NCBI RefSeq assembly: GCF_003315035.1
Contig: NZ_QNRE01000026.1
Span: 1 to 44,036, forward strand
Origin: Nocardia puris
GTDB lineage: Bacteria; Actinomycetota; Actinomycetes; Mycobacteriales; Mycobacteriaceae
Length of the DNA stretch: 44,036 bases
Direction: 5' to 3'
Below the pieces are notes generated by a model. That model searched no databases, was not told the origin of the DNA, and worked only from the letters and a program-made list of their open reading frames with translations. A program made the translations under genes and the position numbers. Below, piece by piece: positions 32,426-39,897 of the stretch; within the stretch, counting starts at the first letter, position 1, and every line of letters starts with the position of its first letter.

Positions 32426-32881
32426 CCGACCGAGAGAATTCACGATGCCGCGACAATAACGAACACATAACGGCGAACGCAATGGCGCCGCCGCCACATC
32501 CACAGCGTCGCGATGGGATCGTGTGCCCGTCTTCGTGTCGTAGACCGGCGCGGAGAGCCCCCACGCTGCCTTGCTGCGCAAACTCCACCTCCCGAACTCG
32601 ATCACGCTGGGCACCAATACTTTTGGCGGTTCCTACCCTATCCGCAAGCGGAGGGTTGGTTGACAACCACAGCGATCAATCTACTATCTCGGTACGTAAA
32701 TAGTTTGTGTTGTGTGATCAGGCGCACGCCTCGGCGTGTCGGACCACAAGACCTTGCGCGAGTCACATCCGTGACATGCCCCGGTGACGAGCACGTGACG
32801 AGCACCGTTTGTTCGTCCGAATGCGGCTAACCCGCCGCCCGCCGGCGGTAAACCGCACCGGCAACGATGAAAGGGACCATC
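32426..32881. other. Divergent promoter region
   Basis: These 456 bases hold the imperfect BlaI-type dyad at 32681-32704 and a GCCGCCCGCCGGCGG-like GC palindrome near 32831-32847. No gene was found. Confidence 0.45.
32681..32704. promoter_or_regulatory. Candidate BlaI-type operator between lpqS-like and His-rich genes
   Basis: CTACTATCT at 32681-32689, then TACGTA at 32693-32698 and ATAGT at 32700-32704. The layout equals the strong site at 35673-35702, with mismatches in the right arm. Confidence 0.5.
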
Positions 32882-33199
32882 ATGACCACCACCGCCCGAC
32901 CCCAGCGACATCGCCTTCCCGCCCGCCTGCTGGCTGCCACATCGATCGCCGCGGCTGCGACCTTTCTGGTCGCTGTTCCCGCGACCGCGGCACCGTCGGC
33001 CTCGGGGACCAGCGGCCGACCCGCGGGCGCCGATGACGGCCGGGGCACCGCCTGGCATGGCAACTCTCGCGTCGACAACGGCCACAGCACCGATGGTGGT
33101 CCACGCGGGCACGGACACGATCGCGCCGACGCCGGTCGCCACGACCCGTCCGACGACGGCGGCCACTGCACACCTCGCGTGTGCTCCGGACCCCGCTAG
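32882..33199 (+). CDS. Secreted His-rich small protein
   Basis: A 105-residue protein with a Sec signal (LLAATSIAAAATFLVAVPAT, cleavage after ATA-A). The mature part is disordered and rich in Gly, Asp and His (WHGNSR, RGHGHDRADAGRHD), with two Cys near the end (HCTPRVC). A metal-binding or buffering role outside the cell is plausible. AAAGGG 7 bases before ATG 32882 decides against ATG 32867. Its stop shares CTAG with the convergent blaI gene. A similar protein lies at 35720. Confidence 0.65.
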   Translation: MTTTARPQRHRLPARLLAATSIAAAATFLVAVPATAAPSASGTSGRPAGADDGRGTAWHGNSRVDNGHSTDGGPRGHGHDRADAGRHDPSDDGGHCTPRVCSGPR

Positions 33200-33585
33200 C
33201 CGCTGGAGTCGGGGTGATCGATCCCTCGCGGCCGCTGCCGCAGCGCCTCACGCAACCGCTGCGATTGCGCGGGGGTCATCCTTTCGATGAACCGGGCCAG
33301 CACGTCTTCAGCGCGGCCGCCCGCATCGAGCGCGGCGCGCATCAGTCCGGCGCTGTACTGCTCGCGAGTCAGAGTGGGCCAGTAGAGGTAGGCCCTACCA
33401 TGGCGTTCACGGTCGAGCCAGCCCTTGCGGTGAAGGTTGTCCATGGTGGTCATCACCGTGGTGTAGGCGATCTCACGCCCGCCGGCGATCACCTCGCGCA
33501 CCTGGCGAACACTGACCGGCTCGCCGGCCGACCACACCGTGTCCATGACCACCGTTTCCAGCTCGCCGAACCCGCCGCCTGCCAC
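33196..33585 (-). CDS. BlaI/MecI/CopY-family repressor 1
   Basis: A 129-residue protein. It contains the winged-helix signature LETVVMDTVWSAGEPVSVRQ, then IAYTTVMTTMDNLHRKGWL and the wing RERHGRAYLYWP. The C-terminal dimer helix region lacks the Cys-rich CxCx4CxC copper motif of enterococcal CopY. In this family the repressor is inactivated by M56 proteolysis or direct ligand binding. GTG 33585 follows GAGGAGG by 5 bases; the extended frame to 33723 is Arg-rich non-coding. It is divergent from the multicopper oxidase gene and closely related to repressor 2 at 36135 and the broken copy at 38776. Confidence 0.85.
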   Translation of the reverse strand: MAGGGFGELETVVMDTVWSAGEPVSVRQVREVIAGGREIAYTTVMTTMDNLHRKGWLDRERHGRAYLYWPTLTREQYSAGLMRAALDAGGRAEDVLARFIERMTPAQSQRLREALRQRPRGIDHPDSSG

Positions 33586-33851
33586 CCGAACCTCCTCACC
33601 TTCCGGCTTACCCGCACCGAGCGGGCCGCGCAGATCTCGGCGACGAGACGCGCGCGACAGCCTGGCCGTGATCGTAGGACGAATTCGTTTCACTCGCGCG
33701 GCAACGAGGTGAACAACCAACACGCCCGCTCACGTGCCTCTCCCCACACACGAGCGCCCTAGCATGCGACGAGAAATCCTCTTCACCTGCACAAACCCAG
33801 TCATTCACCGGCCAGTCGATCACCGGTATCGACACGACGAAGGAGACGCCC

Positions 33852-35414
33852 ATGTCGTCACCACCCAACCTCGGCATGCTCAGAACCCGGCGCAACTTTC
33901 TGGCGCTGAGCGCCGGTGCGGGCACAGCCGCACTGCTGGCGGCATGCGGGAATTCCACCTCGCCTCAGCGTTCTCCGGTCGGCCCCGATTCCGAAGCGGT
34001 CCGATCCGCCGAGGACACCCGGCGATCGGCCACCGCGGCGGTGCGCGAGGTATCGCTGCGTCCCGCGCCGAGCACGGTCGATCTCGGCGGGGTCCAGGTC
34101 CAGACCTGGACCTACGACGGCTCCCTGCCCGGGCGTGAGATCCGGTTGCGCCGCGGGGAGGTGCTGCGTGCCGAACTGAGTAATGCTTTGCCCGCGCCGA
34201 CGACGGTGCATTGGCACGGCATCGCCTTGCGCAACGACATGGACGGCGTTCCCGAGATCACCCAGGACCCGATCGCCGCGGGCGCGAACTTCCGCTACGA
34301 ATTCACCGTTCCCGATGCGGGCACCTACTTCTTCCACCCGCACGTCGGTGTCCAGCTCGACCGCGGCCTCTACGCCCCGCTGATCATCGAGGACCCTGAC
34401 GAGGGATCCGACTACGACACCGAAGCCGTCATCGTGCTCGACGACTGGCTCGACGGTGTCGACGGCCGCGACCCGGACAAGGAGCTGGCGAGGCTGCGTG
34501 AGCAGGGCATGGCCGGAATGGACATGGGAGGGCAATCCGGCGGCATGGACCACGGCGGAATGTCGATGAGCGGCTCGGCGCCGATGTCGGCACCCAGTGA
34601 CCCGGCGATGCCGTTGGGCACCGACACCGGCGACGTGCAATACCCCTACTACCTGATCAACGGGCGCCTGGGCACCGACCCCGTGGTCCTGCAGGGCCGC
34701 CCGGGACAGCGGATGCGGCTGCGCATCATCAACGCTGCCTCCGACACCGCCTTCCGCGTCGCCCTCGGTGGTCACCAGCTACGGGTCACCCACACCGACG
34801 GCTTCCCCGTGGATCCGGTGTCGACCGCCAACATCCTCATCGGGATGGGCGAACGCTACGACGCCGTGGTCGAACTCGGCGACGGGGTGTTCCCGCTGGT
34901 CGCCTCCGCCGAAGGCAAGACCGGTCAGGGCTTCGCGCTCATCCGAACCGGATCCGGCACTCCACCACCGCCGGATGCTCGCCCCACCGAACTGGCCGCG
35001 ATCCCGCTGTCAGCGGACAGGCTGAGCGCGGCCGAGGCCGTCCGGCTGCCCGACCGCAAACCTGATCAGATCCTCGATGTGGTCCTGGAAGCCGACGTGA
35101 ACAAATACATCTGGACGATCAACGGCAAAGCCTTCCCCGACCATGCCCCGCTGGATGTGACTGCCGGGCAACGGGTCCGGCTGCGGTTCAACAACAAGAC
35201 GATGATGTGGCACCCGATGCACCTGCACGGCCACACCTTCCAGGTCGTCACCGGCTCCGGGGCCGGGCCACGCAAGGACACCTTGATCGTGGTGCCCAAC
35301 CAGACCGTCGAAGTCGACTTCGACACCGACAACCCCGGCCAGTGGATGCTGCACTGCCACAACGTCTACCACGGTGAAGCCGGGATGATGGCCGTCGTCT
35401 CCTACGAGCAATAA
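33852..35414 (+). CDS. mmcO: Multicopper oxidase, MmcO-like lipoprotein
   Basis: A 520-residue protein with a twin-arginine signal and lipobox (RTRRNFLALSAG, then LLAAC). Three cupredoxin domains carry the four ligand motifs HWHG, FFHPHVG, HPMHLHGH and HCHNVYHGEAGM, giving the type-1 and trinuclear copper sites. A Met-rich insert (GMAGMDMGG, MDHGGMSMSG at about residues 217-240) resembles the Cu(I)-binding segments of cuprous oxidases. It oxidises Cu(I) to the less toxic Cu(II) outside the membrane. AAGGAGA precedes ATG 33852. The Met/Cys micro-ORF at 35526 lies between it and the terminator at 35607. Confidence 0.95.
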   Translation: MSSPPNLGMLRTRRNFLALSAGAGTAALLAACGNSTSPQRSPVGPDSEAVRSAEDTRRSATAAVREVSLRPAPSTVDLGGVQVQTWTYDGSLPGREIRLRRGEVLRAELSNALPAPTTVHWHGIALRNDMDGVPEITQDPIAAGANFRYEFTVPDAGTYFFHPHVGVQLDRGLYAPLIIEDPDEGSDYDTEAVIVLDDWLDGVDGRDPDKELARLREQGMAGMDMGGQSGGMDHGGMSMSGSAPMSAPSDPAMPLGTDTGDVQYPYYLINGRLGTDPVVLQGRPGQRMRLRIINAASDTAFRVALGGHQLRVTHTDGFPVDPVSTANILIGMGERYDAVVELGDGVFPLVASAEGKTGQGFALIRTGSGTPPPPDARPTELAAIPLSADRLSAAEAVRLPDRKPDQILDVVLEADVNKYIWTINGKAFPDHAPLDVTAGQRVRLRFNNKTMMWHPMHLHGHTFQVVTGSGAGPRKDTLIVVPNQTVEVDFDTDNPGQWMLHCHNVYHGEAGMMAVVSYEQ

Positions 35415-35525
35415 CCCCAGGCCGAGTGCCGCTGCCCCATGCCGCGGTTTCCACCGCGCGTCAGTGCGCGTACCGCCCACCGATACCTGATGCCCGCCAC
35501 CGATGCGAAAGGAGGTGACCGACCG

Positions 35526-35591
35526 ATGAACCCGATGAAGATGTTGTGCGACTGGATGTGCTCGATGATGGCCTCGTGCTGTCAAATGTGA
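35526..35591 (+). CDS. Met/Cys-rich micropeptide (21 aa), candidate copper-binding peptide
   Basis: An ORF of 21 codons behind an almost perfect anti-Shine-Dalgarno complement (AAAGGAGGTGA, 35508-35518), 7 bases before ATG 35526. Seven residues are Met (1, 4, 6, 11, 14, 15, 21) and four are Cys (8, 12, 18, 19), so over half can bind Cu(I). One Trp is at 10. Residues 4-15 match the core of the peptide at 13107 (Met-x-Met-Leu-x-Asp, Trp, Met-Met). It lies 111 bases after the multicopper oxidase stop and 15 bases before a terminator, hence a probable distal gene of that operon rather than a leader. No characterised homologue is known to me. Confidence 0.65.
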   Translation: MNPMKMLCDWMCSMMASCCQM

Positions 35592-35606
35592 CCCCCAACG
35601 GGTCAC

Positions 35607-35643
35607 GTGGGTCGGCCGTCGAGTCGCCAGTCGGCCGACCCAC
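35607..35643 (+). terminator. Terminator of the multicopper oxidase/micropeptide unit
   Basis: GTGGGTCGGCCG (35607-35618) pairs perfectly with CGGCCGACCCAC (35632-35643) around 13 bases, followed by GAAATT. It places the micro-ORF inside the transcription unit. Confidence 0.65.
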
Positions 35644-35672
35644 GAAATTCCACCAGGGCGACGTGACAAGCA

Positions 35673-35702
35673 AACTACTATCTGCGTACGTAGATAGTAG
35701 TT
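35673..35702. promoter_or_regulatory. Best BlaI-type operator of the island
   Basis: AACTACTATCT (35673-35683) and AGATAGTAGTT (35692-35702) are perfect 11-base arms around GCGTACGT. It lies 17 bases before the ATG of the His-rich secreted protein, overlapping the expected promoter or ribosome-binding region. Confidence 0.75.
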
Positions 35703-35719
35703 CTACGAGATAGGCCACT

Positions 35720-35992
35720 ATGAACACCAAATCCTCACCGCAGAGCACGCGCCGGATCGCCACTAGCGTCGGCCTTGCGATCTTCACCGTCGCCGCCACT
35801 GCCACGCTCGCCTCTCCGGCGCTCGCCGACGCCGGCACCACCGCATCGGCCACCGAGGTCTCCGCCGCACACGACAACCGCCACCGTGACCACCACCCGG
35901 GCAGTCGCCACGGCAACCACCGCAACCATCAGGCCCCGCTGCTCAACAACTACCGGCCCGGATTCCCGCTTCCGCGCACCGGCAGCTGGTAA
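35720..35992 (+). CDS. Secreted His-rich small protein
   Basis: A 90-residue protein with a Sec signal (IATSVGLAIFTVAATATLAS, cleavage near ALADA). The short mature part contains a His/Arg cluster (HDNRHRDHHPGSRHGNHRNH, residues about 51-70) and an aromatic Pro-rich tail. Extracellular copper binding is plausible. The gene starts just behind the best CTAC/GTAG dyad and ends before a strong terminator, so it forms its own regulated unit. It parallels the His-rich protein at 32882 in size and design, though sequence similarity is mainly compositional. Confidence 0.65.
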   Translation: MNTKSSPQSTRRIATSVGLAIFTVAATATLASPALADAGTTASATEVSAAHDNRHRDHHPGSRHGNHRNHQAPLLNNYRPGFPLPRTGSW

Positions 35993-36004
35993 CACAGGCC
36001 TGGT

Positions 36005-36046
36005 CAGATGAGGGTCGATCCCACGATGGCGATCGACCCTCATCTG
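36005..36046 (+). terminator. Strong terminator after the His-rich gene
   Basis: CAGATGAGGGTCGATC (36005-36020) and GATCGACCCTCATCTG (36031-36046) form a perfect 16-base-pair stem with a 10-base loop. Confidence 0.75.
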
Positions 36047-36087
36047 CACTTCGACCAGGTCGAAGTGACAGAACATCACCGAACAAC

Positions 36088-36106
36088 CTACGATATTGCT
36101 ACGTAG
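36088..36106. promoter_or_regulatory. Candidate autoregulatory operator before blaI 2
   Basis: CTACG (36088-36092) and CGTAG (36102-36106) with an inner TACGTAGAT matching the island's operator family, 29 bases before the GTG of repressor 2. BlaI-type repressors commonly autoregulate. Confidence 0.5.
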
Positions 36107-36134
36107 ATTTAAGGTTCCTGTCAGGAGGTTGGTC

Positions 36135-36506
36135 GTGGCACACCGATTCGGCGATCTCGAAGCCGTCGTGATGGAGCGCGTGTGGGCGGCCGAAGACGAC
36201 CTCACCGTCCGTGACGTCTACGAAAGTTTGCTGCTCGAACGCGAGATCGCCTACACCACGGTGATGTCCACCATGGACAACCTGCACCGCAAGGGCTGGC
36301 TCGACCGCGAACGCCATGGCAAGGCATACCTGTACTGGCCCACCCTCACCCGCGAGGAATACAGCGCACAGCTCATGCGTGATGCCCTCGAAGGCACGCG
36401 CTCCGATCTCGTGCTGGCGCATTTCGTCGACCAGATCAGCGAGGATGAATCCGAGGCCTTGCGCGCCCTGCTCCGCCGCGGAAAATCCAACCGATCCAAA
36501 AGCTGA
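36135..36506 (+). CDS. BlaI/MecI/CopY-family repressor 2
   Basis: A 123-residue protein: LEAVVMERVWAAEDDLTVRD, IAYTTVMSTMDNLHRKGWL, the wing RERHGKAYLYWP, and a C-terminal dimerisation helix (AHFVDQISEDESEALRALL). It lacks a Cys-rich metal motif. AGGAGG lies 6 bases before GTG 36135. It is closely related to repressor 1 across the whole DNA-binding domain, so both should read the same CTAC/GTAG sites. It precedes the CopB-type ATPase gene by 77 bases on the same strand, so they are probably one operon. Confidence 0.85.
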   Translation: MAHRFGDLEAVVMERVWAAEDDLTVRDVYESLLLEREIAYTTVMSTMDNLHRKGWLDRERHGKAYLYWPTLTREEYSAQLMRDALEGTRSDLVLAHFVDQISEDESEALRALLRRGKSNRSKS

Positions 36507-36583
36507 GCCATCCCGTTCGCCCTGGTCGCGGCGAGTTCGGCCGCGGCTGCGCCCCTGCCGTCGACCCAAAGGAACGTCAGCGC

Positions 36584-38773
36584 ATGTCCAGCGATCACCT
36601 ACGCTCCGACGCCGACCCAGCGACCGCCCACACTCACGAACACGGCGGAAGCCGTGGCCCTGACCACAACGAGGCCTCGCACCCGAGACCCGAACATCAC
36701 GAGCACACCGCCACCTCCGGCCACGATCACGGTGCGCCTGCACCCGACCACGGCACCCACGACGATCACGCCGGGCACACAGGCCACGGCGGGCACGCGG
36801 GCCACGGCGATCACGTCGCGATGTTCCGGCGCCTGTTCTGGGTGATGCTCGCCCTGGCCGTGCCGGTCGTCGCCGCGGACATGATGTTCGCCGACCTCAT
36901 CGGCTACACCGTGCCCACCGGGTTGCAGTGGGTGTCCCCTGCGCTGGGCACCGTGATGTTCTTCTGGGGCGGACGGCCCTTCCTGACAGGGGCGGTCAGC
37001 GAGATCCGTTCCCGTCAGCCAGGGATGATGCTGCTGATCGCGCTGGCGATCACCGTGGCCTTCGCCGCCTCCTGGGGCTCGACACTGGGCCTGCTGGCCC
37101 ACGAGCTCGACTTCTGGTGGGAACTGGCACTGCTCATTGTGATCATGCTGCTGGGCCATTGGATCGAGATGCGTTCGCTCGGCCAAGCCTCCAGCGCGCT
37201 GGAATCGCTGGCCGCGTTGCTGCCCGACGAAGCCGAACGTCTCGGAGAGGACGGCACCACCGCCACCGTGCCGGTCACTGACCTGCGCACCGGCGACCTG
37301 GTCGTCGTCCGCCCGGGCGGACGAGTCCCTGCCGACGGCAGCGTCGAGACCGGCAGCGCCGACGTCGACGAATCCATGATCACCGGCGAATCCCGCCCGG
37401 TCCACCGTGGCCCCGGCGACCGGGTTGTCGCCGGAACCGTCACCACCGACTCCGCTCTACGGGTCCGGATCACCGCAGTCGGTTCCGACACCGCGCTGGC
37501 CGGAATCCAGCGCCTGGTCGCCGAAGCGCAGAACTCGACCTCACGCGCCCAGGTGCTGGCCGACCGCGCCGCGGCATGGTTGTTCTGGTTCGCTTCCGGC
37601 GCAGCGGTCATCACCGCGATCACCTGGCTGCTGCTCGGGCAGCCCGAATCCGCGGTCACCCGCACCATCACCGTGCTCGTCATCGCCTGCCCCCACGCCC
37701 TGGGACTGGCGATCCCGCTTGTGGTCTCGATCGCGACCGAACGAGCTGCCAAAGCCGGTGTGCTGATCACCGATCGCCGCGCTCTCGAAAGAATGCGCAC
37801 CGTCGATGCGATCCTGTTCGACAAGACCGGCACCCTCACCCGCGGCGAACCCGCCGTCGTCGCCACCACCTCGACCCAACCCGGCATCGGTGACGACGAA
37901 GTCCTGGCCTTGGCCGCAGCCGCAGAGTCCGACAGCGAACACCCCTTGGGTCGCGCCATCGTCAACACTGCTACCGAACGCGGCATCAGCATTCCCACCG
38001 CGACAGATTTCACCGCCCAGAACGGTGTCGGAGTCACCGCCACAATCAACGGCACAAAGATCAGCGTCGGTGGGCCCGCGATGCTCGACCAGCACAACCT
38101 CGACCCAGCACCCGCTGCGGCCGAGTGGTCCGCGCAGGGATCGACCGTGCTGCACGTCCTGCGCGACGGGAAGCTCATCGGGGCACTAGCTCTGGCCGAC
38201 GAGATCCGCCCCGAATCCGCCCAGACCATCAAGGCCCTGCACGCTCGCGGCATCCACGTGGCCATGATCACCGGCGATGCCGAGCCCGTCGCCCGCACTG
38301 TCGCTGCCCAACTCGGCATCGACGAAGTCTTCGCCGGAGTCCTGCCCCAGGACAAAGGCGCCAAAGTCCAAGCCCTCCAAGACGCCGGGCACACCGTGGC
38401 GATGGTCGGCGACGGCGTCAACGACGCCCCCGCCCTCGCCCGTGCCGACGTCGGCATCGCCATCGGCGCCGGCACCGACGTCGCTATCGCTTCCGCCGGT
38501 GTCGTGCTGGCCTCCGACGACCCCCGCGCTGTCTTATCGGTGATCAAACTGTCGCACGCCACCTACCGCAAGATGATCCAGAACCTGGTCTGGGCAGCCG
38601 GATACAACATCATCGCCGTGCCCCTGGCCGCGGGCGTGCTCTCGCACTGGGGCATCACACTTCCGATGGAAGTCGGTGCCCTGCTGATGTCGGCCTCTAC
38701 CGTCGTCGTCGCGGTCAATGCCCAACTGCTCCGCCGCCTGGACCTGAGTCCGGACGCGGTGCTAGCTGACTAA
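36584..38773 (+). CDS. copB: CPH-type copper-transporting P1B ATPase (CopB-like)
   Basis: A 729-residue protein. The N terminus lacks an HMA domain and instead has a His-rich tract (HTHEHGG, HHEHTATSGHDHG, HAGHTGHGGHAGHGDH). Membrane helices, the TGES actuator loop, the channel motif ACPHALG in helix 6, DKTGT, SEHP and GDGVNDA follow. CPH and a His-rich N terminus mark the CopB (P1B-3) subgroup, which exports copper and may prefer Cu(II). AAAGGA precedes ATG 36584. It is downstream of BlaI repressor 2, so it is likely under BlaI-type control, whereas CopA is near a CsoR-type box. Confidence 0.95.
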   Translation: MSSDHLRSDADPATAHTHEHGGSRGPDHNEASHPRPEHHEHTATSGHDHGAPAPDHGTHDDHAGHTGHGGHAGHGDHVAMFRRLFWVMLALAVPVVAADMMFADLIGYTVPTGLQWVSPALGTVMFFWGGRPFLTGAVSEIRSRQPGMMLLIALAITVAFAASWGSTLGLLAHELDFWWELALLIVIMLLGHWIEMRSLGQASSALESLAALLPDEAERLGEDGTTATVPVTDLRTGDLVVVRPGGRVPADGSVETGSADVDESMITGESRPVHRGPGDRVVAGTVTTDSALRVRITAVGSDTALAGIQRLVAEAQNSTSRAQVLADRAAAWLFWFASGAAVITAITWLLLGQPESAVTRTITVLVIACPHALGLAIPLVVSIATERAAKAGVLITDRRALERMRTVDAILFDKTGTLTRGEPAVVATTSTQPGIGDDEVLALAAAAESDSEHPLGRAIVNTATERGISIPTATDFTAQNGVGVTATINGTKISVGGPAMLDQHNLDPAPAAAEWSAQGSTVLHVLRDGKLIGALALADEIRPESAQTIKALHARGIHVAMITGDAEPVARTVAAQLGIDEVFAGVLPQDKGAKVQALQDAGHTVAMVGDGVNDAPALARADVGIAIGAGTDVAIASAGVVLASDDPRAVLSVIKLSHATYRKMIQNLVWAAGYNIIAVPLAAGVLSHWGITLPMEVGALLMSASTVVVAVNAQLLRRLDLSPDAVLAD

Positions 38774-38775
38774 GC

Positions 38776-38988
38776 CGAGTCGCGTCCGCTCGAGCCATCC
38801 TTTGCGGTGCAGGTTGTCCACCGTCGTCATGACGGTGGACAACCTGCACCGTCGTCATGACGGTCGTGTAGGCGATCTCTCGGTCACGAAGCAAGTCGCC
38901 GTACACCTGCCGGACCGTGATGGTGTCGTCGGCCGACCAGGCACGGTCCATCACAACCGCTCCCCAGTTCCCCGAAACGATGCCCCAT
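38776..38988 (-). pseudogene. Broken third BlaI-family repressor gene
   Basis: The ATG at 38988 (GGGAG upstream) opens a frame starting like repressor 2 (GHRFGEL). An extra base near 38960 then shifts it, after which VVMDRAWSADDTITVRQVYG and IAYTTVMTT follow. There an inverted duplication (38806-38850) interrupts the gene. The normal sequence resumes as VDNLHRKGWLERTRLG and stops short against the CopB gene end, so the wing and dimer helix are missing. The gene has at least three lesions and cannot make a working repressor. An operator-like dyad at 39047-39070 still lies in front of it. Confidence 0.75.
38806..38850. repeat. 20-base perfect inverted duplication inside the BlaI pseudogene
   Basis: The sequence 38806-38825 and its exact reverse complement 38831-38850 flank GTCAT. 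One arm is the normal coding sequence for the NLHR region, and the other is an inverted copy. Such quasi-palindromes arise by template switching at a replication fork. Confidence 0.8.
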
Positions 38989-39046
38989 CGCCGCTCTCCC
39001 GGCCCGACGTGCCGACGGCTCGCGGACCGGCAGCACGCAAGATGCA

Positions 39047-39070
39047 CCTACTATGTCTCTACGTATTAGA
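39047..39070. promoter_or_regulatory. Degenerate BlaI-type operator before the BlaI pseudogene
   Basis: CTACTATGT (39048-39056), then CTCT and ACGTATTAGA (39061-39070). It matches the family layout with several mismatches in the right arm, consistent with decay along with the gene. Confidence 0.4.
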
Positions 39071-39094
39071 CGCCGAAAACTGGACTGCCCGGTC

Positions 39095-39703
39095 TCACAA
39101 CTCGGCCGACGGATACCGCTCCCAAGACTGAGCGGAGACAGCCCAGAGATCGTGATCGCGGCGCCTACCACCGACGCTGAGATAGCTGACCATCGTGCCT
39201 TCACGCACCAACCCGATCCGGCGAACCAATCGACTCGAGTTGACATTGTCCACATCTATCGGCGCAGTGACGCGCGCGAGATCCAGTTCATCGAAGGCAT
39301 ACCCGACGATCAGACGCCCCGCCGCCGCACCGATGCCGCGCCCGGACAGTCGAGAGTCGACCCAGATACTGAGTTCGCCACGCTTGTCGTGAGGCTGTAT
39401 CCACAGGTCGCATTGTCCCGCGAATCGGCCACCGACCTCGATGACCGTGCGCACGATACGGTCGGCCTTCGCCTCCGCTCTCGACCATAGCCACTCGTGA
39501 ATCCACACCCGCTCGCGGTGGCGCGATTCCCAGCTCCGCTCGTCGGTCAGCCAGAACGGCTCGATCGCCGAACGGTCGGCGATTCGGATCGCGCGCCAGG
39601 TAGACGCGTCGGACAGTCGCGGAGGGCGCAGAATCACCGGCTCACCACTGGAGGTTCGGCCGACAAGAATGACACGACGCGGAGTGCGTAGCGAGGTGAC
39701 CAC
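39095..39703 (-). CDS. RimJ/RimL-type GNAT N-acetyltransferase
   Basis: About 202 residues: an early VILRPPRLSDASTW strand typical of RimJ/L-type enzymes, a central ELSIWVDSRLSGRGIGAAAG acetyl-CoA motif and a late VNSSRLVRRIGLVREGTM region. It would transfer acetyl from acetyl-CoA to an amine of unknown identity. The frame is open far upstream into the IS3 transposase by chance. The likely start is GTG 39703, though no good ribosome-binding site supports it and the start may have been altered by the IS insertion. Confidence 0.65.
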   Translation of the reverse strand: MVTSLRTPRRVILVGRTSSGEPVILRPPRLSDASTWRAIRIADRSAIEPFWLTDERSWESRHRERVWIHEWLWSRAEAKADRIVRTVIEVGGRFAGQCDLWIQPHDKRGELSIWVDSRLSGRGIGAAAGRLIVGYAFDELDLARVTAPIDVDNVNSSRLVRRIGLVREGTMVSYLSVGGRRRDHDLWAVSAQSWERYPSAEL

Positions 39704-39897
39704 GAGACGGAGTACACGCGATGCGCAATAGCGCGCCACCGCGACCACCATCACCAACGCCGGTCTACACCTCGACACGACGCTCCGACGAAGGCTGCCC
39801 GCGCGCACTCCCGTTTGAGCTGGCAACCCGTCGGAAGTTGCAGATGCGGGACGCCGATTCACGCGAACGGGGCTGCTGCAAGATCGGGTGACAGTGG

